DNA of 64,000 bases from Henricia sp. BOLD:AAB3569 (lineage: Eukaryota > Echinodermata > Asteroidea > Spinulosida > Echinasteridae): the NCBI GenBank assembly GCA_037783545.1, contig JBBELK010000093.1:1550001-1614000 (forward strand), written 5' to 3'. The translations under genes were made by a program, and so were the position numbers. This document shows positions 12,601-24,600 of the stretch, one piece after another. Numbering within the stretch: the stretch's first letter is position 1; every line of letters starts with the position of its first letter. The notes beneath the pieces are model-generated. The model saw only the letters and a program-made list of their open reading frames with translations, searched no databases and was not told the DNA's origin.

Positions 12601-15600
12601 ATCTAGAACTGCTCTCCTGCGTCAGCAGCCCGGGCCCGCGCTACGCGTACGTGACTTTTCCCCCATTTCTCCCCTGGTCACTCCCAGTTTGAGCACCCTC
12701 ACACGTTCAGGAATACAGAGTTTTTTTTTTGGGGAGGCCAAACAATACACATTAACAAATTACATGGACCATACAGGTATACGGAAAAGAAACGAACGAT
12801 AAACATTTATAAAAATTGCGATGCAGTTGTGGACAAATGTCCATTTGTTTGAGAAAACTGGAGGCAGTGAAAACCAACTTGGCTCCATGTCCACCAGGAT
12901 TCGAACCGCGGACCTTCTGCTTAACATGCAAGAGATCCGTGGTCCAAATCCCAGTGGAGCCAAGTTGCTTTTCACTACATCCAGATTTCCCAAACTCATG
13001 GACATTGGTCCACATTTGTATCAATGCTGTATCTGTATCTGTATTCACCCCGGCTGTCCGTGGGTCATAATCCCTAAAAATAATCACTTATTAATACTTA
13101 TAAAAATTGCCCTAACATTGTATATATTAGTTCAAAATATGAACCAAATATGGGATAGGATCATAGGGCTGTTCTTGTAGCACTTCGTCTTCCACCTAAT
13201 AGTAGACAGTTTATTACCATTGTTAAGCTGATGTTAAGCGTTTTTTCTGGAACTTTCTTTTGTCTCATTGGTTTGTGACAAAGATTATTCCGGGAAAAAC
13301 CGGAACAAATCACATCCCTGGATATTGCACCTGTTCACTTTTTGCCTGAGGTAATATTTTGAGGTAAAATTTATTAAGCCAAAAATAATATCTAACAAAC
13401 AGTTAGACATGCTGTGGTATCATAGTCTGGATAATATTCGAGAAAATTGTTTAACAACGTAACAGGGGACCTTATGGCACTTTTCAAATACGATAATTTC
13501 AAGTCTCTGTGACCAGTTGTTTTGGGGAAAAGGTATGTAGGTAGCTGCTGGTTTTACCCACCCTATATAACCTGTACTTTATAAATTAAATTTGTACTAT
13601 GAGCAAAATGTAATGAATCTTCAAAATATTTTGAAATGTCAACAGCGTGCATAGAATCATACTCATCATGTTTAGAGTAATATCAACTGGTAAAGTTGTT
13701 TTTCAATGTATATGCTAAGGGTAATCATTCTCTAAAACTTGATTTTTACTGGTATCTGTAACCCCTTGGTCCTATGGAAAATTGTGTACAAATTGGAGGA
13801 TCTGGTACCCATTTAGGGCTTAAAAAAATCGACTTCAGAAGAGTCACGACTGGTCTGACACCGTGTCCCGTTTTTGTGGAATAACCCATAGGCCTGTAAC
13901 TGTATAGCTGTTAATTAATATGTAGATGGGCAAAATGTTAAAAGCAGGAACAGCAGCATTACATAACTACAAAGAATAATGTTGATAAACTGCCTTGTAG
14001 AAATTTCAGCCACATAGATGCAGTAATACTTCAGAAAACCATAAACATCCATGCATGGTTTTTATGTTGAATTAATTTTTTTTTTTAAATCATCTGCAGA
14101 GCATTATTTTTTTAAAGCACCTTCAGTTGGCAATTTCTCCCACAAAGGTACCACTTTACATATGGCATTTGATAACATCGCTATCAACACTTTTAGTCAG
14201 GTTTTTCTTGTCAACTTGTGAAGTACAATTGTTGTTGTAACTGCAAATGATGTACTGGGGCTTTAAAATGATAATTTAATTAATATTTGTGTTAAATAGT
14301 ATTTATTTTAATAAACAGTGTTGCACTCTACCACACATCATCATGAAATGATGCACTATTAAATGTTAATGTGCAAACAAAAAACACTGAGCAACAGGCT
14401 AGCAAACCCTTCATCTATAAACACAGTAGGCAAGGCACTTGCATCTCTGTTCGGTTGACTGAGCAATTTGGGCTGAGAGTCCTTTGTATTTGTTCTCATT
14501 ATGATGTCACCAATAAGGGCCGCTGGCTGCAACTGGCAAGGTCAAGCCCAGGCAAAAATTATACACACTGCGCTGGCTGGTGTACACAGAGAGGATAATT
14601 AGCTGGCGTTTTTTGGTCATGCTGCTATCATATGGCACCTCCATTGTTATTTTGTAGTTGAATTTTTTTAAACTCTAAAATTAAGAGAAAATTATTTTGT
14701 GGAAAGAGTAGTACTACAATTATATTAGGTTTTTGGTGGTATCTAGCAAGATGTGAGGAAATTGTCTAAAGGTAAGTTTATTTATTTATTTATTTATTTA
14801 CCACATCCAACAGCGGAAGGACAGCCAATTACAGGAATGGGATCAATTAACATAGATATTCAAATAACTATCAACTTCTAAGTTGAATTAGAAATGGCCA
14901 GAGACACCTAGGAATGCCTCCCCAATAGATATTTGTCATTCCTTCTGGTGGAGAGAAAATTGTGGTTTAGCTGTGGTGTTTTCACCATTATTACTGTATT
15001 TAAAATCAGCAAAAAGTGGCAACTAATGCCAAATTGCCAAGCTACAGATGGTGAATGTTAACATGCCAATAAACCAATTTCTGAAACGGGGTGCAAATCG
15101 CTTTATTCATTGCAAAAAGAAGTACAGTACCAGTAAACCTTTTCTTGGTAAAATTGTAGTGTTTTTCACTGTACAACACTCAGACTTCTAGGTGAAACCA
15201 AAAAACGGTTGTTGAACAGGAAATGTGGGAAAAAATTGAAACTGATTTTCACTGCCGAGGGCATCATGTTTTCCGTCTTGTACAAACATATGCCATGATT
15301 GGGAAACACTAGTGAATATGACGCGATTAGGGCTTACAAAAACTCCACCATTATTATTTTTATATATTTTTTGTTGTTGTGATGATTTGAAAGTCACAAT
15401 CATAGATATAACCAGTATACTCGGGAAGAAAATAGAATTTTCGAAATGGTTTTAATAGCTCTTTGCAGAATTGTGAACAAAATAACACTGCAATAAATAC
15501 AATATAAATAAAAACAGAGAATGTGACCTGCCACGGCATAATGAGAAATGTCCCCCAAATTTTACTTTTTGAGGTTTATGCATGAGAAGAAAGACTAGTT

Positions 15601-18600
15601 CTTCAGCTTTCCAATGACACCAAATTTATTTTTGTAACTTACTGCATTTTGGAAATATGACACAACAAAAATGACTCGTTACCAGAAAGACTTGTGTTGC
15701 ACAGCTGATGCAGACGAAAATAAGAAAATCTCTTTTTTAACAGGTTTACATTTTGACAAAACCAACTACTCAAGGATAAATTTAGAATACTTATGCAATG
15801 CAAATATGAAAAGAAAGAAAAATTTGTTGTAGAAAAATTGTTAAAGTATATTTAAATTCAGGTACCGATTACGTGGTTATAATATTTGGGGGACATTCCT
15901 CATTTTGCCATGGCAGGTCACAAATGTTATACATGTATACTCACAGAGTTACACAGCTTCCATTTTAGATCCTACCCTGCTAAGTTGCCACTGTCCAAAT
16001 TTGCAATGTGTGGTTATTTTAAATACTCCTGCATAAGTACCTTTAATATTTAAAGCAATACAAAAGGCAGCAAATTTCTACAGTAAATAGTGACGGTTTT
16101 TGCACTTTTTGTGAAAAGCTGCTGTCAACCTAATCATTGTTCATGTAATTGAAGCCATTAAGAACAGGTGTTTTTCTGCCATTCCGCAGCTGCAACTATT
16201 TACAGAAGTGTCCGAATTACAATGGAAATGTCAGCATTTTTAGGCATCCTGGCTGTGGCATTTATTTCAGGATGTGGTTGTCCGCTCAACTGTCGCCAGA
16301 TTACATTTTCTTTCTCTGCAGGTGACGAAATACTTGGATTACTGTTCACTTGGTTTCAAGCACGTTCCTAACCTTTGTAATTTTATAAGCAATTAAATAT
16401 GTCTTCTTGGCTCTGATGTGAGGAATATTTGTGTGTGTTTATGCAGGGAAGTGATGTAGTTGATGAAAGGGCTGAGATCAGTCGGCAGAAACTCTGGGAG
16501 GAAGAGGAGGCTGAGAGGGAAAAGAAACGAAAGGAGGAGGCTGAAGCAGAATTGCAAAGGGAACGGGAAGAATCCGAGCGAGAAAGACAGCAAAGAGAAG
16601 AGGAGAGGATTAGGAGGGAACAGGAAGAAATAAAGAGACAAGAAAAAGAACGTTTGGATGCTGAACACAAAAAAGGAGAAAGAAAAGAACTGGAACGTAG
16701 AAATCAGCAGGAAGAAGAACAGAGACGAAGAGATGAGGAACGCAGAGTTGAAGATGAAAGGAAGCGAAAGTTGGAAGAGAAACGCCTGCGGAACGTGGAC
16801 GAAGAGATAAAAAACAAACTGAAAGAAGAGGAAAAGCAGATTGAGGAGAGACGTCGAAGGGAGGGAGAGGAAAGAAGGCTAAAAGAAGAAAAGTTGAAAA
16901 CCGTCGAGGAGAAAAACGAAGCCGAGAAACTACATCTAGAAAAGGAGAGGAAACAATTGGAGGAAACCAGGAAGAAACTTGAAGATGAAAAGAAACAGAG
17001 AACTGAAGAAAACGTAGAAGAGAGACAAAGATTGCAACAGGAAAAGGATGAACTGAAAGAGGCTAAGCAAAAGCTCGAAGAAGAACAACATCGGATAGAA
17101 AACAAACGGAAATTGGAGGAGAACAAGATTAAAAGGGAGGAGGAACGACTTGAAGCGGAACGCAAGAGGTTAGAAGAGGAAGCCAAAAAGCGACAGCAAG
17201 GAATTCTAGAAGGGGCTTCTAGCAAGAGCGTCCAAGAAAAGAAACAGTTTGAAGATGAAATACGTCGTTTAGAAGAAGAACGCGAACTAGAAATCAAACG
17301 CAGAGTTGGGGAATTCGAGGAAGACAAGCTCCGACAGACTGAGGAAAAGGCGGCCTTACAGAGAGAGCTCGAGCTCCAAGCCCAGCGGTTCAAAGAAGAA
17401 AAACTTAAACTGGAGGAGGAGCGAAATCGGGAAGAAGACAGGAGAAAATCTGAGGAAAACAAGATTAATAGGGAGGAGGAACGACTTGAAGCGGAACGCA
17501 AGAGGCTAGATAAGGAAGCCAAAAAGCGACAGCAAGAAATTCTAGAAGGGGCTTCTACCAAGAGTGTCCTAGAAAAGAAACAGTTTGAGGATGAAATACG
17601 TCGTCTAGAACAACAGCGCGAACTGGAAATCAAACGCAGAGTTGGGGAATTCGAGGAAGACAAGCTCCGGCAGACTGAGGAAAAGGCAGCATTACAGAGA
17701 GAGCTGGTGCTCCAAGCCCAGAGGTTCAAGGAAGAAAAACTGAAACTGGAATCCAAGCAAAGGGAAGTCGAGCGGCAGAGAAAGTTGGAGGAATCCCAAA
17801 GAGAAGAGGAGCTTACGAAATTAGCAGAAGAACGCAAACAAGAAATGGAGAGATTAAAAGCCGAGAAACTTCGTCTGCAGAAGGAGAACGAGGAAATTGA
17901 AAGGAAGCGCCAGGAGATTCTTATAATGAAACAGAATGCGGAGAGGAGAGATTCTGAAAGGGACCTCCTAAGATACCAGAGGTCTATCGAGAGGCAACTG
18001 CGGAGTGAGGAGGGTAGCGAAGAGGGTAGAGTCAATGCAGATGGTGATCATGGCTCGGACATCGATGCAGAAATCCATGAGATGGAGTCTGTTGCTTTGG
18101 AGAAGCAACGTCAAGATTTACAGGGTTCTAGTCCTGTCCTCTCCAGGAGTAGGCATCTAAATACCAACATGAGTAATGGATTGGACTCACAGGGTAACAC
18201 AGCGGAGTTTAATCAAGGGCTGCTCAGGTATAAAGGAAAGATTCGTGTAATTATGAACCTTTTGCACTGTCAGCCATAAAGGGGAGGCTTTTTTATTCAA
18301 ATGATGTTCCAATACATTCACAAAGCATGGTGACAACGATGCTTGCCATGCAAAGGGTTAATATTGCTTTTCACATCTGAACTATAGCATAGTAGAGCCT
18401 GTAAAAATAAGTTAATCTCTGGTGGTAAAATTCTAGGGCCCAAGAAAAAGAAACTTGACATAAAAAGTTTGTAGATAAAATTTACCAATAATTATTCAGG
18501 CACTGTAGACGAACACAGCACACTGTTAAAAATGTCGAGTTCACAGTCATCGGTTCTTTTCAAAAGAGAGATTTCACATGGTGCTTCCGCAAGAAATGTA

Positions 18601-21600
18601 CACATTGATTTTCACCATGCATAGCCTGAAATCTTAGGCACTGTTTTGTTATGAAATTCAACCAGATATTCTTTTCACTAGTTTTTATTTTTTATTTTTG
18701 TTTTATTGTGTCAAGCATATCAACAAATGAACTTCACAAAATGGGCAAAATAAAACAGAAATGTCTTAAAAATTGGGCAATGACCTGCCATAGATGTACA
18801 TGAACACCAGCAAAAATGTGTGCCATTGTCTTGGCATTCATGTTTGTGGCGCACTGTGCTCGAAGCAGTGTTTAGTAAATTACTTGGACGACACACAGAA
18901 AAATATTTTTACTACATCTGCGAATGACTTTTCTATAGTGTTGTTTGAATGCTACTGAAAATTCCAAAGCATTTCTAGGAAAACATTGCCTAAATTGGTA
19001 GACAATAAAAGGGCGTTACAGCGAAAAAAGTCCATAGGCAAAACACTGTTTTTGTTGATGGTTGGGGGAGGGGAGGTTTGTGATTTTGTAAAGTGATTTT
19101 TTGTATGCTTGACCAAAATACTGAAATTTATTTTTTGACAAATATAATTTTTGGTAATTATAAAAAGAAAAAAATGCATAATTATTTTCATTTTTAAATG
19201 TGTAGTTATTCAATCTTCCACTAGTGAGGGCAACTAAACCAGCCTGTGTCATTTTTCCCCTGGCCGTTTAGCATGTTAAAGACAAACAAATAATCCAGTT
19301 GGAATAAATTTTGTTTGTTTCCTTCACTCCCTCAGCAGGCACAATCCGGGCAATCCATTGCATTCTACAGCAGCTATCCAATCACTCAGGACCAGAAGTT
19401 CCCATGGAGGCTTAACTAATGGCAATCCACATGATCATCTATCCAAGGTATACAACACAATTTCAGTTAGGTTTAATCACCCTTTTAAGTTAAATTTTGT
19501 AGTAGAAGTCAGATGCACCTCAATATACATAACATTATGAAGTGAAATATCAAAGTTGGTTAAAAAAAATTTTGAGTAAAAGATTTTATAATAACGATTA
19601 GAATGATAAAATCTTTTGTGCCATGCATAACACACATATCCTACTCGGGGTGCTAAAATTACAACATTATTACCCTGGTCATTGCGCATAACACCCTGGG
19701 GAGTATACAGCCCAAGCAGCCTGACACAGGTGCCCTAACAGGTACCTATTTACTCCTGGGTGGAGAGAGTCCCTTGCCTGGGATTCGAACAAACAACCAT
19801 TCAAATTTAATAAGTTCTTGAGTTCAGTGTGCCAAACCACTCGGCTATGAAACAAAATAGGTTATTCATTGTGGTAATCGGAATAAACAAATACTCATCT
19901 GCTATATCACGATGTGGTCAGTGAGGGGATCGCGACGTTTCAACCGCAAAGCTGCAGGCCTTCATCAGGCGATGGTGTAGACAGTTCGGTGTCTCCTTAA
20001 GTAGCTGACCGCGGGATCCACCGACGCCGTGCGGCGTAACTGGTTTCTAGACCAAGATATTGACCGGCGCACCAATGCAACGCGTATATAACGCGTCACC
20101 AATGCAACGCGTATATAACGCGTCATGAAAAAAACGCAAAAGATACAAACAAAGCAAAAAAGCCAAAGTGACATGTCATAAAATGAAGGGGCAAACCACA
20201 AAATAGCCTTCCTAGTGACTATGGGTTGGTCTCCGGTGTTGTCTAATTGTGTGCATCCAAGCCTCCGGGATCTTGAAGTTGTACCAATGGGGGTCTCGGT
20301 CAACGCATCGGATATTCCCCCAGTCTGGACTGTGTCCCGTACTCCATGCGTACCACTCGGCTATGGTACTTAAAACTGACTTTTTGTGAGCATAACTTAA
20401 AATCAGTGGCAGATCCAGGCTCATTTTTAAAAATAAAAAAATGCAGTGTCAACTCCGGGTGGTACTTTAAAATTTCGGGTGTTATCTGGGTACTGCTCAG
20501 GATTTCCATCGTGCATTCGTATTTTCCTTGACCCTGGATCTGCCATTAATTTCTAGTTATGCTCATAAAAACTCAGCCCTGGGGCCGATTTCAAAAAGTG
20601 CTACGATTCCTCGTAACTCGAGATGCATGTTCCTCAAGATGCACATTATGGTGGTTTACTCAACGCAGCTGGTGTTACGAAGGATCATTGCGCTTTGTGA
20701 AATCGGCCCCAGGTTATGCAACTTCTAACTCATTTTCAGTCAGCGGGACACAGATTTTCCAATTCATGGAAAGTGTTATTGAACAAAACCAACTTGAATC
20801 CGCAGCAGCCAGCATGGCAAGCAGTGCTGAATGAACCCGATGGACTAGACTCCTCAACCACCGATGACGAGGATAATGACGATGACGCAGACCAGATTGA
20901 TGAGCTCAGGGAATCACCCCTCATCATGCCTTACCTGGCCTCCACGCCTCAACAACAATCCCTCAACACCAATCAGAATGCTGGGGGGACTCCAATACCA
21001 GATGCAGGTGAGAACTGTTCAGCTTATTCAACGTGCAGCGGCTGTTCCCAAACTTTGGAATTAGCTTTCATTTTCTGTTAGATGTGCACAGTCTTTTAAT
21101 GAATTTAAATCACCACTGGAAACATCTTTTTAGCCATAATTATGCATTAATTGGTGGGTTGTGTTATATATTGTGCAATCATAAGGTTTTTATTGAGTAA
21201 TGTGTAAGGCCCGCTTCAAACGTCGCGCTTATGCCGTGTCAAATTAAATTCAACTTGGCACAACGTTAGCAAGGCGTAAGCACGGTATAGTGGTTTCAAA
21301 TGTCGAACTTAATTGCAAACTCCCAGTCGAGCTTAAATACATCCAACATGGCGGGTGGGTAGTGTGCACGTCATGGACGTTGTGCACGTGCGTTTTCCAT
21401 TCTGTCCATTGTACGTCGCCATATTTATTAATTTGATGCACTTGTTTGTTGGTTATTTCTTTGCTCGCATGCACCCTGCGAGCATGCGCATTTCTAATTG
21501 TGAACACAATTGCGGCCCAACTTCGAACTGGAATTAAATTCGACATGGCAGAAGCACGACGTTTGAAACCGCGCCATGCTACTGCCGTACTAAATTGAGT

Positions 21601-24600
21601 TAGCACATCAGACCCTGTCGAGCAAAATTTTACTGCCATGCCGAATTCATTTTGCCGAGCCAAATGGCTTCAAACGTCGTGCTTGTGCTGTGTCGAATTT
21701 AAAAAATGAAGATGAATTTAATTCGACACGGCATAAGCGCGACGTTTGAAGAGGGTCTTTGAAGAGTCTTGAGATTTTTGTTATATACAGATCTTGCAGT
21801 GGTCGTACGGCTACAGGGTCAGCTGAGAGATCAGAAGCGAATTGCAGACCGTGAGAAGGGGCTCCGCAGTCAAGCTGAGAACCAATGTCATGCTCTGGAG
21901 GGCGACATTGACGAGTTACACAGGTATAAAGGGGGGATAATTATATAATATTGGATGGCTTTGAGGGTTGCACTAACCTCTGTTGCTTAACCTTGCTTTT
22001 TGTTGTTGCGCCATGGCTGCAGTTGTATCGATAAAGATAAAAACATATTTCTTCAGGCTAAAAATTGCGATCAAGTAGCACTTTTGTTTTTACAAGCTGA
22101 GTGCATGCTCAATAATTTGAACGTATCGCAGCGCACGCGCGGCATCTTCGAATGAAAATACGCTGTTGAGTATTTTTTACGCGTGTTCATGTGCGTCTAT
22201 TGGCGCATGATCGTTGACCACCAAACATTCCCGGATGTTCTACGTCACGGAAAGCAATCAATATATGCTCGTAACCGGGACAGCCTAAATTGTAACACAA
22301 GTGTCCGTCCTGGTTACGAGCGTATATTAGAAATTTGTACACAAAGTTTTTAGAAAGGCATGGTCTGTGTTGCCAAAATGCCCCCTTTACTGTAGAAAGA
22401 CCCAAATATATTATTGTTTAGTATTATTTACAAAGGTGGTTATTTGAAATTTGTGTTATTGTAACGGCTTCATCCTTTTGCTTTCAGGAAAGTTGATGAG
22501 TCCAATCGTCTCAAATCATCCCTGGACCAGCAGCTGCTGGAGCTGGAGGCTAGGATCCGAACCCTGGAGTGAGTATTTGGCTTGACTGTCGAATGAGTGT
22601 TTAACTTGAGTGTTGAGACCAAAGCTTACAATGCAGACTCGTTTTAACCATTTTTTGGCTTGCATAGATATAATATAGGTTGAGGGGAAGCAGTGACAGT
22701 TGCACGTTTGTTGAATACAACAAAAAGCGAATTCATGATGATGTGGTAGCGTAATAGGTAAAAAACAAAAAAGCCTGAATTTGTGACATATACATTTAGT
22801 ACTGAGGGTTTTTATGTACTCTTTAAGAATAGCATTACAATCAGTTTTTCAGGAATTATACTTCCATCAAGAATACTTGAATAATATGTGTTTCAAATCA
22901 AACAACCTGAATATGTGAAGCATTACAACCCCCAAAGTCTCTGAAATGTACGTCTGAATTTCTGGAATTGCCCGAAATCTGTAGTGACAAATCCTGAATG
23001 TGACCAATTTTTGCTCATGGTCGATGTATATTCAGGGATTAAAATTAGGTTTAGCCAGTCTTAAACATACGTTTAAAACCGGCTTGGGGCTTGGGCGCTG
23101 ATAATTAATCCTATTCATAAATACCTTTTTGCGTAAATCGGTAAAACTCACCAAAATTAGCTTGTCGTTTTGCCATGTTTTGCATTCACTTTCCTTCACC
23201 GCGTTCGTACAACTGCTGAGTTGTTTTTGTTCGATCGTGCGCATTACACGTAATGCAGGCGTGTCGTACGTGTACGCACACGACCGGGTACTTGTCACAG
23301 TGCACATTTTGCTTTCGGGAGCGTGCAGTTTCTGTGTGCGTGTGCGATATGTGCTGAGTAGGGCGCAGGCACAAATGTGGGCCAGGCGGCCGGTCTTTAT
23401 CACTGGTCTTTATCGTCCGATTAAAACTTGGCCACGTGACGTGCTCTCAGCCAATAGGGATGCGTAAACTGTCTAAGGTATTTATAAACTGCCATTTTAC
23501 AAAGTCACCGTTGAGTGAAATCTGTCAGCCCTAGTTTATGGTGAGCAGTTGCATTGTACACTGATGTACAATCAATTTTGATGTTCACAGACATGAACTG
23601 AGCCAGGAGTTGGAGAAGAGACACAATGCGGAGGTGTTACTCGGTAAAACAAAGGAGCAACTCTACCGAAAGGAGGAACTCTATGCACAGTGAGTTGCTC
23701 AAATTGAAGTCCCTTAAACTCAAATTTTAGAGAAGAAAAAAAAACGAAAGAAAAGAGAAATTGAAACACCCAGAATTTGATATGACATTATGAATGGGTT
23801 AAGGACTCCTTAAACCCATAGGTTTTTTTGTTTTTGCAGTGAGATAGAGGCCAAACAGAAGGCAGAACTGGGATCCCGAAATCTTAGTCTGGAGTTACGG
23901 CAAGCACAGAATCTCGTCAGGCAGGTGAGTGCACCAAAACATAAATATGGTGTTTTTTATCTTGTACTGATCTCAATGTGGGGGATGATTCATGTATCAA
24001 CAGTAGACGTCATCCGTTGTTACTGAAATGCATAAATCATATTCTGGGAAAGAAGGGTGTAATGCCGCTTACATGTATGTAAACTCAATATTTGGTATGG
24101 TGCCTAATCACAATTGAAATGAAACAACCAAATACGTACGGGATGAGAGAAAAATCTTTTGGGCCTCATTCGGATTTGAGGATTTGAACCTAATACAGTG
24201 AAACTTGTATATAGTGGCCACCCAAGGGACCGACAAAATGTGGCCAGTATAAGCAGGTGGCCCTTATATAGAGGTTTAGCGTACACATGAAGGAATATTT
24301 AGTTAAAAACCTGCTAAAAGTGAAGTGTATGAAAGGTTTCCTCATTAAAAAGTTTTTGATAATTTTTTAAAGCTTCTCATAAAATTTCCCAGAGTAGCTT
24401 GATTAATTGAGGCAATTTACTGTGTGGCCAGATTATCCAGGTCCAACTGCCATAGGATTGTACACACAGGAATCCAAGTGCCCTGGCCACTGGCCGCGTT
24501 AGAGAGGGGCCCTAATATCAAGGTTGCACCTCCATATGTTTGTGTACAAACTGGTTTAGGACCGAACAAATGTGGCCACTTTAGACAGGTGGCCTCTTTA

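Noticed and set aside
13280-13322. MITE tip aaatcacatccctg
   Set aside because: Matches one end of the 56313-56438 element, but no partner end is nearby; left as an unsupported relic.
16320-16385. Possible exon after a good acceptor at 16320
   Set aside because: No donor keeps phase 0 between exons 12 and 13; exon 12 joins exon 13 directly without it.
17306-17509. 67-codon frame inside exon 13
   Set aside because: Out-of-frame shadow of the coiled-coil exon.
16704-18035. 443-codon open frame on the minus strand opposite exon 13
   Set aside because: Ser/Leu-rich shadow of the Glu/Lys codons on the sense strand; no splice sites, start context or family.
23129-23467. Overlapping open frames on both strands
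   Set aside because: Fall inside repeat R2, whose second copy does not keep the frame.
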